From contig UQXE01000003.1 of NCBI GenBank assembly GCA_900544965.1, positions 19,920-83,919 on the forward strand: a stretch of 64,000 nucleotides of DNA. The letters run 5' to 3'. Below the pieces are notes generated by a model, which ran no database searches, was not told where the DNA came from, and was given only the letters and a program-made list of their open reading frames with translations. This document shows positions 44,897-53,800 of the stretch, one piece after another (within the stretch, counting starts at the first letter, position 1; the number at the start of each line of letters is the position of its first letter). The DNA is from an uncultured Eubacteriales bacterium. Lineage in GTDB: Bacteria; Bacillota; Clostridia; Christensenellales; CAG-138. Made by a program: the position numbers and the translations under genes.

Positions 44897-45505
44897 TCAA
44901 TCGTCAGTTGCGCCGCCTTCGTACTCTTCCCCAAGCATGCTCATATCCGGGGTTGGCTTTTCCTCAACCGGAGGGTTTTCCTCAATGGTCTTAATTGAGG
45001 TGATCAGCCAGCGGTCGTCAATGTACTCAAGCGTGAATTCATATCGGGCGTCAATCCATTTGGGCGGGCCTTCCTTGCTGTCCGCGCTCTCATTGCTGGT
45101 TCCCGATATAGAAGGGATTCTTTCCAGTACGGTCATAGACCCCTTATTCGACCATGGCAACACGAAGACGCTTTCAACCGATAGACGATAGTCGTAATTT
45201 GTAATTGTCCAGGGCTCATATGGATTTCCTCCAAGCGGCTCCTCCTGGGTATTATAGTTCAACAGCGCATCCTGCTTTAAATAATCTTCGGTAAAAAATT
45301 TTGTGAGCTCCAGCTTGGGCCCGTTTTGCAGTATGCATTCGGCGCGAAGCTCCATGCCCTCCGTTACGACTATGTACATGTTGCTTATATAAAGCGCGGT
45401 AATCGTAATTCCGACGGCAAGCGTAGCGACAAATACAAGCATCAGCGCGCACTTGAGGAAGTACCATACACTGCGCCTGGCTAAAACATATTTGTTTCTG
45501 GGCAT
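44897..45505 (-). CDS. Unknown single-pass membrane protein
   Basis: A 202-residue protein; ATG 45505 follows AAGGAGG, so the longer open frame to 45610 is not used. A basic N-terminus is followed by one membrane helix (about residues 15-42) and an external domain of about 150 residues with WTITNYDYRLSVESVFVLPW and YEFTLEYIDDRWLITSIKTIE, suggesting an NTF2-like or similar beta-rich fold. The tail is acidic and proline-rich. I do not recognise the family. It sits between dusB and cwlD on the same strand. Confidence 0.7.
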   Translation of the reverse strand: MPRNKYVLARRSVWYFLKCALMLVFVATLAVGITITALYISNMYIVVTEGMELRAECILQNGPKLELTKFFTEDYLKQDALLNYNTQEEPLGGNPYEPWTITNYDYRLSVESVFVLPWSNKGSMTVLERIPSISGTSNESADSKEGPPKWIDARYEFTLEYIDDRWLITSIKTIEENPPVEEKPTPDMSMLGEEYEGGATDD

Positions 45506-45640
45506 ATACGCCTCCTTAAGTTCATCGGATGGAACGCGGCTGCACAGCTCAGGCAAAAATGCCGCAAATCCTTGCGTTATAATAACATATTGAGATGTGT
45601 GTTGCAACAAGGCGGGGTTTTACGGGCGCCTCAATATGGC

Positions 45641-46336
45641 TTATTCCCATTCCCAGTCAAAATAATCGCATATTCCATCAGCAATCGCGGTTGCCAGCGT
45701 CTTATGGTAGTCGCTGCTTTGCAGCAGGAGTTCTTCGTCAGGGTTTGTTATGAACCCGCATTCTACTAGCACGGCAGGCATTGGGGCGGCGCTTAGGACA
45801 TACAGACTGTCGCTGCTGATCTGGCGCGTGCCGCTCGTAATCTCGTTCATTTGCTCCTGAATCCGCGAAGCAAACGCCTTTGACACCCGGGAACCCTCCT
45901 GATAGAACACCTGGGGCCCCCATACCGAGCTGTCGTCAGGGAACGCGTTCATATGTATGCTTACAAGGGCCGCGCAGCCGCTGCCGTTAATCAGCGTTCG
46001 CCGCTGGGCCATATCCTCTTCCTTTGTGTCCCCTATCGCCCCGTATCCGGCGCGCGTCATCTTTGTGGGGATGCCGCGCGCGTTTAATTCATCGACAAGC
46101 GCCTGAGCCATTCTCAAGTTCATATCCGATTCAAGCGCGCCTGTATTTGGCGCTATGGCGCCTGGATCCGCTCCGCCGTGGCCAGGGTCGATTACAACCC
46201 CGTCGGCCAGATCGAACTCGCCGCCCGAGCCTGAGGTTTCGTTTATTATGAGAACCGCCGCCATTACTAGCGCGGCTGCAAGCAGGATTATCCCTACGAT
46301 CAATAGTGATTGAGCGTAGTATGCCTTTTTGTTCAA
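45641..46336 (-). CDS. cwlD: N-acetylmuramoyl-L-alanine amidase, CwlD-like
   Basis: A 231-residue amidase_3 enzyme. A membrane anchor or signal segment (about residues 10-32) precedes the zinc-dependent domain, with VIDPGHGGADPGAI, ESDMN (Glu ligand), SIHMNAF and the C-terminal LVECGFITNPDEE. Length and architecture match CwlD, which with PdaA makes the muramic-delta-lactam of the spore cortex. Other clostridial amidases of this size exist, so the gene name is likely rather than certain. The start is TTG 46336 with AAAGGAG upstream. Confidence 0.85.
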   Translation of the reverse strand: MNKKAYYAQSLLIVGIILLAAALVMAAVLIINETSGSGGEFDLADGVVIDPGHGGADPGAIAPNTGALESDMNLRMAQALVDELNARGIPTKMTRAGYGAIGDTKEEDMAQRRTLINGSGCAALVSIHMNAFPDDSSVWGPQVFYQEGSRVSKAFASRIQEQMNEITSGTRQISSDSLYVLSAAPMPAVLVECGFITNPDEELLLQSSDYHKTLATAIADGICDYFDWEWE

Positions 46337-46542
46337 TTCGGCTCCTTTCCTGGAGTCAGGCAGTAGTTTGACGCTGCTCTAATAGCCCATGATAGCGCAA
46401 TCCTTCCCCAATACGTAACATGATTATTATAACATGGATTTATCCTATTCGTTTTAGAAAATTCGCTCCAAATCTATAAAATTTTAGAATAGGCTTTTCC
46501 AGCATGCTATAAAGGCAATACTTAAGCGCGTCTGGCCGGGAT

Positions 46543-47082
46543 TTAAACACTGCGGCCAAACTCATAAGCCGCCTGCGGATATCTGGAGTTCTCCATATCG
46601 GCGCGCACCGACATGCCCGACGCCAAAATATGCCCGCGGTCCTCCCACTTTAGATATCTCAGCATAGTGCTGTAATGGAGCTTAAGGCTGTCCATCGCCC
46701 ACTCATCCGTGTCCGCGCAGGTTGCTAACAGTACGGCTTTTTTCGGGGTGCTCCTGAGCAGGGCGTTAACCGAGTAAAACCTGTCTATTACAGCCTTTAG
46801 CTGGGCTGACATGCCAAAATAATATAATGGGGTGACGAACGCTACCATATCCGCGCTCACGAGGGCGTCCGCAATCTCCCGCATGTCATCCTTATGTACA
46901 CAGCCGCAGCCCTCCGCCCTTGGGCAGCTTTCGCAGCCAAGGCATGGCTTTATATTCATAAATGCAGCGTCAAACCGGCGAACGCTGTGGCCCCCGTCCC
47001 GCGCCCCCAGCGCAAACCTATCCGCCAGCATAGAAGACGTACCCCTTCTATGCGGGCTTCCAGTAATAAGAAGAATATTCAT
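46543..47082 (-). CDS. NADPH-dependent FMN reductase/iron-sulfur flavoprotein family
   Basis: A 179-residue flavodoxin-like protein. MNILLITGSPHRRGTSSMLAD binds FMN phosphate; CLGCESCPRAEGCGC contains the closely spaced Cys motif of the iron-sulfur flavoprotein subgroup, usually C-x2-C-x2-C-x4-7-C; and FVTPLYYFGMSAQLKAVIDRF is the second flavin loop. ATG 47082 lies behind GGAGGT. It is a general redox protein of unknown substrate. The stop is reached shortly after a conserved YEFGRSV segment. Confidence 0.88.
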   Translation of the reverse strand: MNILLITGSPHRRGTSSMLADRFALGARDGGHSVRRFDAAFMNIKPCLGCESCPRAEGCGCVHKDDMREIADALVSADMVAFVTPLYYFGMSAQLKAVIDRFYSVNALLRSTPKKAVLLATCADTDEWAMDSLKLHYSTMLRYLKWEDRGHILASGMSVRADMENSRYPQAAYEFGRSV

Positions 47083-47204
47083 AGTTACCTCCAATCGGCC
47101 TGGCGAAATGTGCCTTATGATGATTTTATCATATTTGTCAACAAAATCGTATTTTAACCGTTCTTGAGCTGCGGATGCATTCTTTTAGGCTTTTAGATGC
47201 GTTT

Positions 47205-47563
47205 CGTCTTTGCTCAGCTCCATTTTACAGGTTGGACATTATGGGCACGGAGTAAAGCATAGGGTGAGTTATATTGAAGGACGCACGGGACGGTTATTGA
47301 AGGCGCTTAAATGCACAAGCAGGCCTTTGCGTCGAAGCCGGCAATCGAATGGAATTGATTATACAATATTTCAGAGTGTAGCAACCGGGGAATTGCCGGT
47401 ACTTCATGTCTTGTTTTACAGCGGCTGCCATTTAGGGATTTGCACTTTCTTTGGGCCATTGTTTTGCCTTCATAAACCTTTAATAGCCGATTTGCGCAAA
47501 TTCATCTTCTCTTTTCGTCATATATGTAATCCCACAGCATGTGTAGAAAAACGCCGGTTTCAG
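47205..47563 (-). mobile_element. Internally deleted IS481-like remnant
   Basis: Read on the minus strand, the first 170 bases match the left part of the element at 35.2 kb, including GATTACA, a run of noncoding sequence and the transposase start ATGAAGTACCGGCAATTCCC. The sequence then jumps to the far right end (TTGCCGGCTTCGACGC through ACTCCGTGCC and TGTCCAAC). The central 700 bases are missing. Its flanks contain motifs also seen beside the other copy, but in exchanged order. It ends three bases before the tRNA-Ser promoter. Confidence 0.7.
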
Positions 47564-47565
47564 TA

Positions 47566-47594
47566 TTGACACGGTGATTTCGCTTTGCTATAAT
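47566..47594 (+). promoter_or_regulatory. Consensus promoter of the tRNA-Ser pair
   Basis: TTGACA, 17 bases, TATAAT: perfect consensus, 24 bases before the first tRNA. Confidence 0.9.
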
Positions 47595-47618
47595 GCAAAT
47601 GTTGCAGTCAAACCGCGT

Positions 47619-47707
47619 GGAGAGATGTCCGAGTGGTTTATGGAGCTGGTCTTGAAAACCAGTGATGTCGCAAGGCACCGGGGGTTCGAATCCCTCTCTC
47701 TCCGCCA
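47619..47707 (+). tRNA. tRNA-Ser(TGA)
   Basis: An 89-base tRNA with acceptor GGAGAGA/TCTCTCC, encoded CCA, anticodon stem CTGGT/ACCAG with loop CTTGAAA (anticodon TGA), a long variable arm as expected for serine, and T-loop GGTTCGAATCC. It reads UCA/UCN codons. Confidence 0.95.
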
Positions 47708-47755
47708 TTTCTGCCACGACGCGCAATTAAAAACATTGAATCGATGGTTTACCGT

Positions 47756-47847
47756 GGAGAAGTACCCAAGTGGCTGAAGGGGCTCCCCTGCTAAGGGAGT
47801 AGGCTGGGGTGACTGGCGCGAGGGTTCAAATCCCTCCTTCTCCGCCA
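47756..47847 (+). tRNA. tRNA-Ser(GCT)
   Basis: A 92-base tRNA with acceptor GGAGAAG/CTTCTCC, encoded CCA, anticodon loop CTGCTAA (anticodon GCT), a long variable arm and T-loop GGTTCAAATCC. It lies 48 bases after tRNA-Ser(TGA) and has no promoter of its own. A fragment of this gene recurs at 50814-50868. Confidence 0.95.
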
Positions 47848-47879
47848 ACCCGCAGAGTTTAAGGCTTTGCGGGTTTTTT
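47848..47879 (+). terminator. Terminator of the tRNA-Ser pair
   Basis: ACCCGCAGAG / CTTTGCGGGT stem directly after the CCA end, followed by TTTTTTG. Confidence 0.9.
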
Positions 47880-48138
47880 GTTATACTTTGGCGGGTAATA
47901 AAAATGGCGTGAGAATTTGTAAAACTGCGTGCTATTGCCAACAGCTTGTTAAACCCTCATGACCGCACTTCGATACGCCAACATCATGAAGCCGTTCGCA
48001 TGGTTGTCTCGCTTAAAAAGCATGAAAGCGCTCAGGCTAAAAGCAACCGGCACGGCCTTATCAATGACACGATATACACGCTAACAGTGACTCCTGCATA
48101 TTATACCGTACCATAGAAATGAAAGGATGGTATATATA

Positions 48139-49990
48139 ATGGAATCACCAAAAAACGATGTCAAATCGGTACTGACGGTACTGCCGATAGGCCAGGGCGC
48201 CTGCAACCTGGTTGAGGTGTATGATAACTCAAATAAATTAGTCTTTTTGGGCATGGTGGATTGCGGGAATAAAACTAACGAACAGGCGTTTAGTGTTGCT
48301 GGCTACAGCGTAGGGTTAAAATCAAATGTTGAGGCTTCGTTTGATTATATAGCACAAAAAATGCTGGGAGCACTCAAGAAATAAAATACAACCTGCTTTT
48401 GGATTTATTTATTCTGACTCATCAGGATGGAGACCACTGGATCCTGCTGGAAAAAATGTTTGAGCACGTTAAGGGATACGTGTGTTATAAAAACCCCACA
48501 ACTGAAAATACCGACAAAAGTTTGTATTGCGAGGAAGAAAAAAATATAGAAAAATCACTGGTTAAATATAAAATTCTATATAAATTGGAATATGATAAAA
48601 AAAGCGGTCAATCATATTCATATTTTGTGTTTATTGACAATTATATAATGAAAGTATTTTTTCAAAAAACTGGCACTAAAACCGAATTAATTTATGAAAA
48701 TGGAAGTGTAAAACTTACAAGAAGTTGTAATAAAGATGGTGAAGTCATTAAGTTGAACGGAAAAATTATTGATAATGTACCAAATGAATATGCGCAAATT
48801 ATATGTTATTTTGACATGTTGCAAAATAACATCAATTATACAAAAGAACATGTTGAATCTGAACTGAATAAGGGTTCTAAAGTTGAACCTTTTATTACAA
48901 ACTTTTTGAAAGGCGGGGACGAATACACAAAAAAAGCGGCAGATTTTTCTAAAGAATTTTCATGGCATTTATCTAAAACGACAAATTGGATTGCTCCAAC
49001 CAATAAATACAAAGAGAACATATTTGAAAATGGTTATGTAAGTATAGATCTGTTATGCGGTACTGTTAGAGGGAAATCTAATAGTAAAAGTCTAGAAAAA
49101 CTGCCAGTTGACAGAGCAAGAGACTACAATAAAAAAAATGCAACTTCCGCCGTTACACTGTGGACCATCGGGAACACAAAGTACCTCTTCCCAGGCGACG
49201 CCACTGTGCATACGATGATGCATTTGAATAATTTGGACAATATAAACAATCACACTAACGCCATAATGACAGCGCCGCACCATGGCTCTGATAATTCATC
49301 AGATCAGCATCGCCGGAGACCAAGTATCAAGGCGACTGGGGAATCTACAGGGAATTTCTGGATAACTATAAACCCAGCGCCGTAACCATAAGCGCGGGAC
49401 GGAACTACGGGTTTGGCCATCCAGGGCCGGAGTTTGTAAAGGCGACGGATTGTTATTTTAATAATACAGGCGCAAACGAGCACATAATATACACGTGTAT
49501 TGGCGAATACGACAAAACAAAATACTATGGCCTATATCAGACTAGCTCGCCGATTTACAGTACACTGCAATATGACAAGAACGAGAAAAAGGTTTACTTT
49601 CAGCGCTTGCATTTCACTAATGACATAATTTCGGATTATACAATAGTAAACGATACGAAAATTGCATGCCGGTGCAATCCAAATCTTTCGAACTATCTCA
49701 AGCTAGATGTGGGAAGCTGCACAGGATGTTCGCCCAAGTTTATTGATGAATCAAGCAGCTCTTTGAATTGGTTCTGCAAATATATATGCGAAAGCACAAT
49801 GGCTAAAGATGAAAATACAGAGGACGACAAGAGCGCCTCTTCAACAGAAACTAGGGGTTGTTTTCCCGATGAGTGCATTGAAGAAGAGGAAGAGGAAGAG
49901 GTAGAAATGAAGGGAGCTGCCAAAGAGCGGTCAAATCATAAACCCATGAGCGAAATGCCCAGGCCGGTCAAGAGGCGAAGAACCGAATAG
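48139..49990 (+). pseudogene. Frameshifted ComEC-like MBL-fold hydrolase
   Basis: One gene spread over three frames. Part 1 (48139-48384) starts after GAAAGGATGG and reads LTVLPIGQGACNLVEVY and GMVDCGNK. A shift close to an A6 run near 48355 moves to part 2, with FILTHQDGDHW (metal site HxDGDH) and, after a 200-residue AT-rich insert, TLWTIGNTKYLFPGDAT and APHHGSDNSS. A second shift near 49310 gives part 3, GDWGIYREFLDNYKPSAVTISAGRN, ending in a Glu-rich stretch and a basic tail KRRRTE. The metal-binding core resembles the beta-lactamase domain of ComEC and stand-alone relatives. Base composition of the insert is much more AT-rich than the surroundings, which suggests transfer. Sequencing error at both sites cannot be excluded. 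Confidence 0.75.
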
Positions 49991-50003
49991 ATACAAAATT
50001 TAA

Positions 50004-50032
50004 GGGGGGGGGATCGCTCCCCCTCTTTTTTA
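50004..50032 (+). terminator. Terminator after the MBL-fold gene
   Basis: A G-rich and a C-rich arm (GGGGGG / CCCCCT) around ATCGCT, followed by CTTTTTTATTT. Confidence 0.7.
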
Positions 50033-50070
50033 TTTATTGTCAGAATTTTGCCGGTCTATACACAGATAAT

Positions 50071-50259
50071 GTGTATAATAAAAATAAAAGGAGGGCGCAA
50101 ACCATAAAGCTGCTTGAAAATAACGGATGGTGGCACAAGCGGGAGTGCGGCAGCCATGACATCTATACCAACGGGACAGATTGTAAACCAATATCAAGGC
50201 ATAGAGAGATTAAGGAGGCGGTTGCAAAAACAATAATTAAAAGGCGGGGCTTGAAATAG
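50071..50259 (+). CDS. hicA: HicA-like mRNA interferase toxin, start uncertain
   Basis: Residues from TIKLLENNGWWHKRECGSHDIY onward match HicA, a small double-stranded-RNA-binding-fold toxin whose catalytic His lies in GSHxxY; the C-terminus IIKRRGL also fits. The only start in frame is GTG 50071, which lies upstream of the apparent ribosome site AAAGGAGGG (50088-50096) and has none of its own. The codon at the expected start is ATA. Either an unusual start is used or the gene has lost its ATG. It is followed 52 bases later by a hicB gene that is frameshifted. Confidence 0.65.
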   Translation: MYNKNKRRAQTIKLLENNGWWHKRECGSHDIYTNGTDCKPISRHREIKEAVAKTIIKRRGLK

Positions 50260-50311
50260 TCCCGTCCCAAAACAATATGAATATAGGAAACAGCAAGGAG
50301 GCAATGAGTAA

Positions 50312-50703
50312 ATGAAGTTAGTTTATCCGGTAGTATTTACTGGACTTGATGACGGCTATATGGCATATGTGCCGGACTTGGAAATAAATACGCAAGGTAA
50401 CGGCCTTGCGGAAGCGATCGAAATGGCGCGCGATGCCATTGGTATTATGGGCATTGATATGGAGGATGATAATAAGCCCATTCCGGAACCGTCTGACTTA
50501 TCACAGATTTTTTATGGAATGAATGAAATAGTATCTATTATAGATATTGATTTAACAGCGTATAGGCGTGCAAACGAGCAGCGAACAGTACGGCGAAATG
50601 TATCCCTCTGCCCTCCTGGCTAAATGTCGAGGCTGAAAAAGCGGGAATTAATGTTTCAGCAGTGCTTCAGACGGCATTAAAAAAGGAGCTTCATATGGAA
50701 TAA
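50312..50703 (+). pseudogene. hicB: HicB-like antitoxin with frameshift
   Basis: ATG 50312 follows AAGGAGG. The N-terminal HicB domain (YPVVFTGLDDGYMAYVPDLE, then PEPSDLSQI) and the connector DLTAYRRANEQRTVRRNVSL are intact. An extra T in CTCTG near 50609 shifts the frame, which stops at 50623. In the other frame the normal C-terminal DNA-binding part continues as PSWLNVEAEKAGINVSAV to a stop at 50703. As written, the antitoxin has lost its DNA-binding half. The intact remainder shows that the break is recent or an assembly error. Confidence 0.75.
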
Positions 50704-50705
50704 GG

Positions 50706-50730
50706 AAAGGGCGGCATACTCGCCCTTTAT
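50706..50730 (+). terminator. Terminator after hicB
   Basis: AAAGGGCG / CGCCCTTT with a seven-base loop, directly after the restored hicB stop. Confidence 0.7.
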
Positions 50731-50813
50731 AAAATAACTTTAGCTTGCGCAGCTATTACTACTCTATTACCACTTGCAAGATCAAAAGCCTTTAATTATA
50801 AATGTTTGATTCA

Positions 50814-50868
50814 CCCTTGCTAAGGGAGTAGGCTAGGGGGACTGGCGCGAGGGTTCAAATCCCTCCTT
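50814..50868 (+). repeat. Fragment of the tRNA-Ser(GCT) gene
   Basis: These 55 bases match the anticodon-to-T-arm part of the tRNA-Ser(GCT) at 47756-47847 with about three differences, and then diverge before the acceptor end. It has the same orientation as the tRNA. It is not a functional tRNA. Position 26 bases before the first CRISPR repeat suggests an attachment or recombination scar bounding the 48-50.8 kb island. Confidence 0.8.
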
Positions 50869-50894
50869 GCTAAGATTGTTTTATCTGGATTTAT

Positions 50895-53800
50895 ATTTCA
50901 ATCCACGCACCCCACACGGGGTGCGACCACTCGTCACTGTCGTTTTACCGCTGCTGCCAATATTTCAATCCACGCACCCACACGGGGTGCGACTTGAGCC
51001 GTCCTATTCAATCCACGCACCTGACTGATTTCAATCCACGCACCCACACGGGGTGCGACCATCAATGCGGGCGTACGCATGTCAAGTCGCAGTATTTCAA
51101 TCCACGCACCCCACACGGGGTGCGACGTTGTACCCATAGTTGTGTCATAATATACCCATAATTATTTCAATCCACGCACCCCACACGGGGTGCGACTCCG
51201 CAAAGATATAACGATTGATTCATCTTTAGCTATTTCAATCCACGCACCCCACACGGGGTGCGACTGCGCGACATAATCCAAAAGACATGCATAGTACCCG
51301 AATTTCAATCCACGCACCCCACACGGGGTGCGACCGGCATGCCGCGTGGGAGGCCGTAATGGACAAATGCATTTCAATCCACGCACCCCACACGAGGTGC
51401 GACAGGATATCGGCTTAAATTGGATTTTACAGAGGTAATTTCAATCCACGCACCCCACACGGGGTGCGACGGCACTCAGCCTTACCATTGCGGCCAGGCT
51501 GAGATATTTCAATCCACGCACCCACACGGGGTGCGACCCAACAACCCCGACTTAGCCATAAAAACATTTACATTTCAATCCACGCACCCACATGGGGTGC
51601 GACCTTGCGTACAATATCGTGCATAGCTGGTCAGATGCTATTTCAATCCACGCACCCACATGGGGTGCGACCCATCCCCGTGGAGCAGGCGCGGGAGTTG
51701 GTACAAGGCATTTCAATCTATGCACCCACACGGGGTGCGACGGTGATTATATCACATGCCTCTAGAGATTGCAAATCATTTCAATCCACGCACCCACACG
51801 GGGTGCGACCTTCTGGACCGCTTGAATAATAGATATAGGGTCCCATTTCAATCCACGCACCCCACACGGGGTGCGACAGAACAACACATACAGGCTTAAT
51901 GCAATCGACAAAAAATTTCAATCCACGCACCCACATGGGGTGCGACGCGCATCCCCACGTATGGGGGCAAGCTCGTCGAATTTCAATCCACGCACCCACA
52001 TGGGGTGCGACAATTTAAGTGATATGCGCAAAGCTGATGCGATGGATTTCAATCCACGCACCCACATGGGGTGCGACACGCACTGTATTGCGGCTACCCC
52101 GCGTCACTCGACATTTCAATCCACGCACCCACATGGGGTGCGACCCCTTTCATCGTGGACAGCCACTCTAATGCTTTGAATTTCAATCCACGCACCCACA
52201 TGGGGTGCGACGGGGCGTTTTTCGCCCCTCTGGTGCATATTTTGCCAATTTCAATCCACGCACCCACATGGGGTGCGACAATTTAAGTGATATGCGCAAA
52301 GCTGATGCGATGGATTTCAATCCACGCACCCACATGGGGTGCGACAGCGGGCGCGTAGTTGATATCTACGCGCCTGTCAATTTCAATCCACGCACCCACA
52401 TGGGGTGCGACGAGGCCAACACGGGGGATAAGGTGTTTTTGGCGGATTTCAATCCACGCACCCACATGGGGTGCGACGCTTTAGCGTTAATAAGGTCTTA
52501 GTGATCGCACCGAATTTCAATCCACGCACCCACATGGGGTGCGACACCTAATGGCCGACGCAAGTTTAATGATAAGCGCCATTTCAATCCACGCACCCAC
52601 ATGGGGTGCGACGGTTTTACCGCTCCGCTAAATCGCCAGCGCAGGCAATTTCAATCCACGCACCCACATGGGGTGCGACTTACATAGCTAACGAGGGATT
52701 GAGTATCCTTGAATTTCAATCCACGCACCCACATGGGGTGCGACAGACAGGAGGCCGCAAAATCCAGCCTTGCCAAATATATTTCAATCCACGCACCCAC
52801 ATGGGGTGCGACGCTTTGTGACTGTCACAATCTGTCACAACTGTCACATTTCAATCCACGCACCCACATGGGGTGCGACATAAGTTCTCCTGGTCGCAAT
52901 CCCGTTGCGACCAATTTCAATCCACGCACCCACATGGGGTGCGACCGGTAAAACTTGTATGTTCTGCCTTCAGCGTTAACATTTCAATCCACGCACCCCA
53001 CACGGGGTGCGACCAACGCTATATTGCTCTGTGACCTCGGGCAGCATATTTCAATCCACGCACCCCACACGGGGTGCGACCGCCTAATCCCTGCGCCTTC
53101 AAGGCGGTAACAGAATTTCAATCCACGCACCCCACACGGGGTGCGACGGGATTTGCCAGCCATTCGGCTCGCTCTCATCTCCTATTTCAATCCACGCACC
53201 CCACACGGGGTGCGACATGTATAGATGATTTGGTGAAAGAGGCTTAATATATTTCAATCCACGCACCCCACACGGGGTGCGACCACAATGGCCGCAAGTA
53301 CCAGGCGCAGCCAAGATAATTTCAATCCACGCACCCCACACGGGGTGCGACGTCCGGCAGAGCGTCGGAGGCTATTATCACAACAGATTTCAATCCACGC
53401 ACCCCACACGGGGTGCGACTCCGATATTCCAATCGGCCACAATCTTTTTAACATTTCAATCCACGCACCCCACACGGGGTGCGACGGAGGATAGATATGT
53501 TTATCAGGAGACTATATTAATTTCAATCCACGCACCCCACACGGGGTGCGACTCTGTGATACGGTTGGCTCCGGCATACTTATAAAATTTCAATCCACGC
53601 ACCCCACACGGGGTGCGACTCTGTTGCAACCAAATTTCAGCTATCTCCTTTTGAATTTCAATCCACGCACCCCACACGGGGTGCGACTTCAAAATAGCCT
53701 AGAACTCTAATGCACGAGCCGATTTCAATCCACGCACCCCACACGGGGTGCGACGAAAATGTAGCCTCTGACCTGATGGACAACTTCCCAATTTCAATCC

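Noticed and set aside
47502..47941. Minus-strand open frames over the tRNA-Ser genes
   Set aside because: They cover two clear tRNA genes and the promoter; they are shadows.
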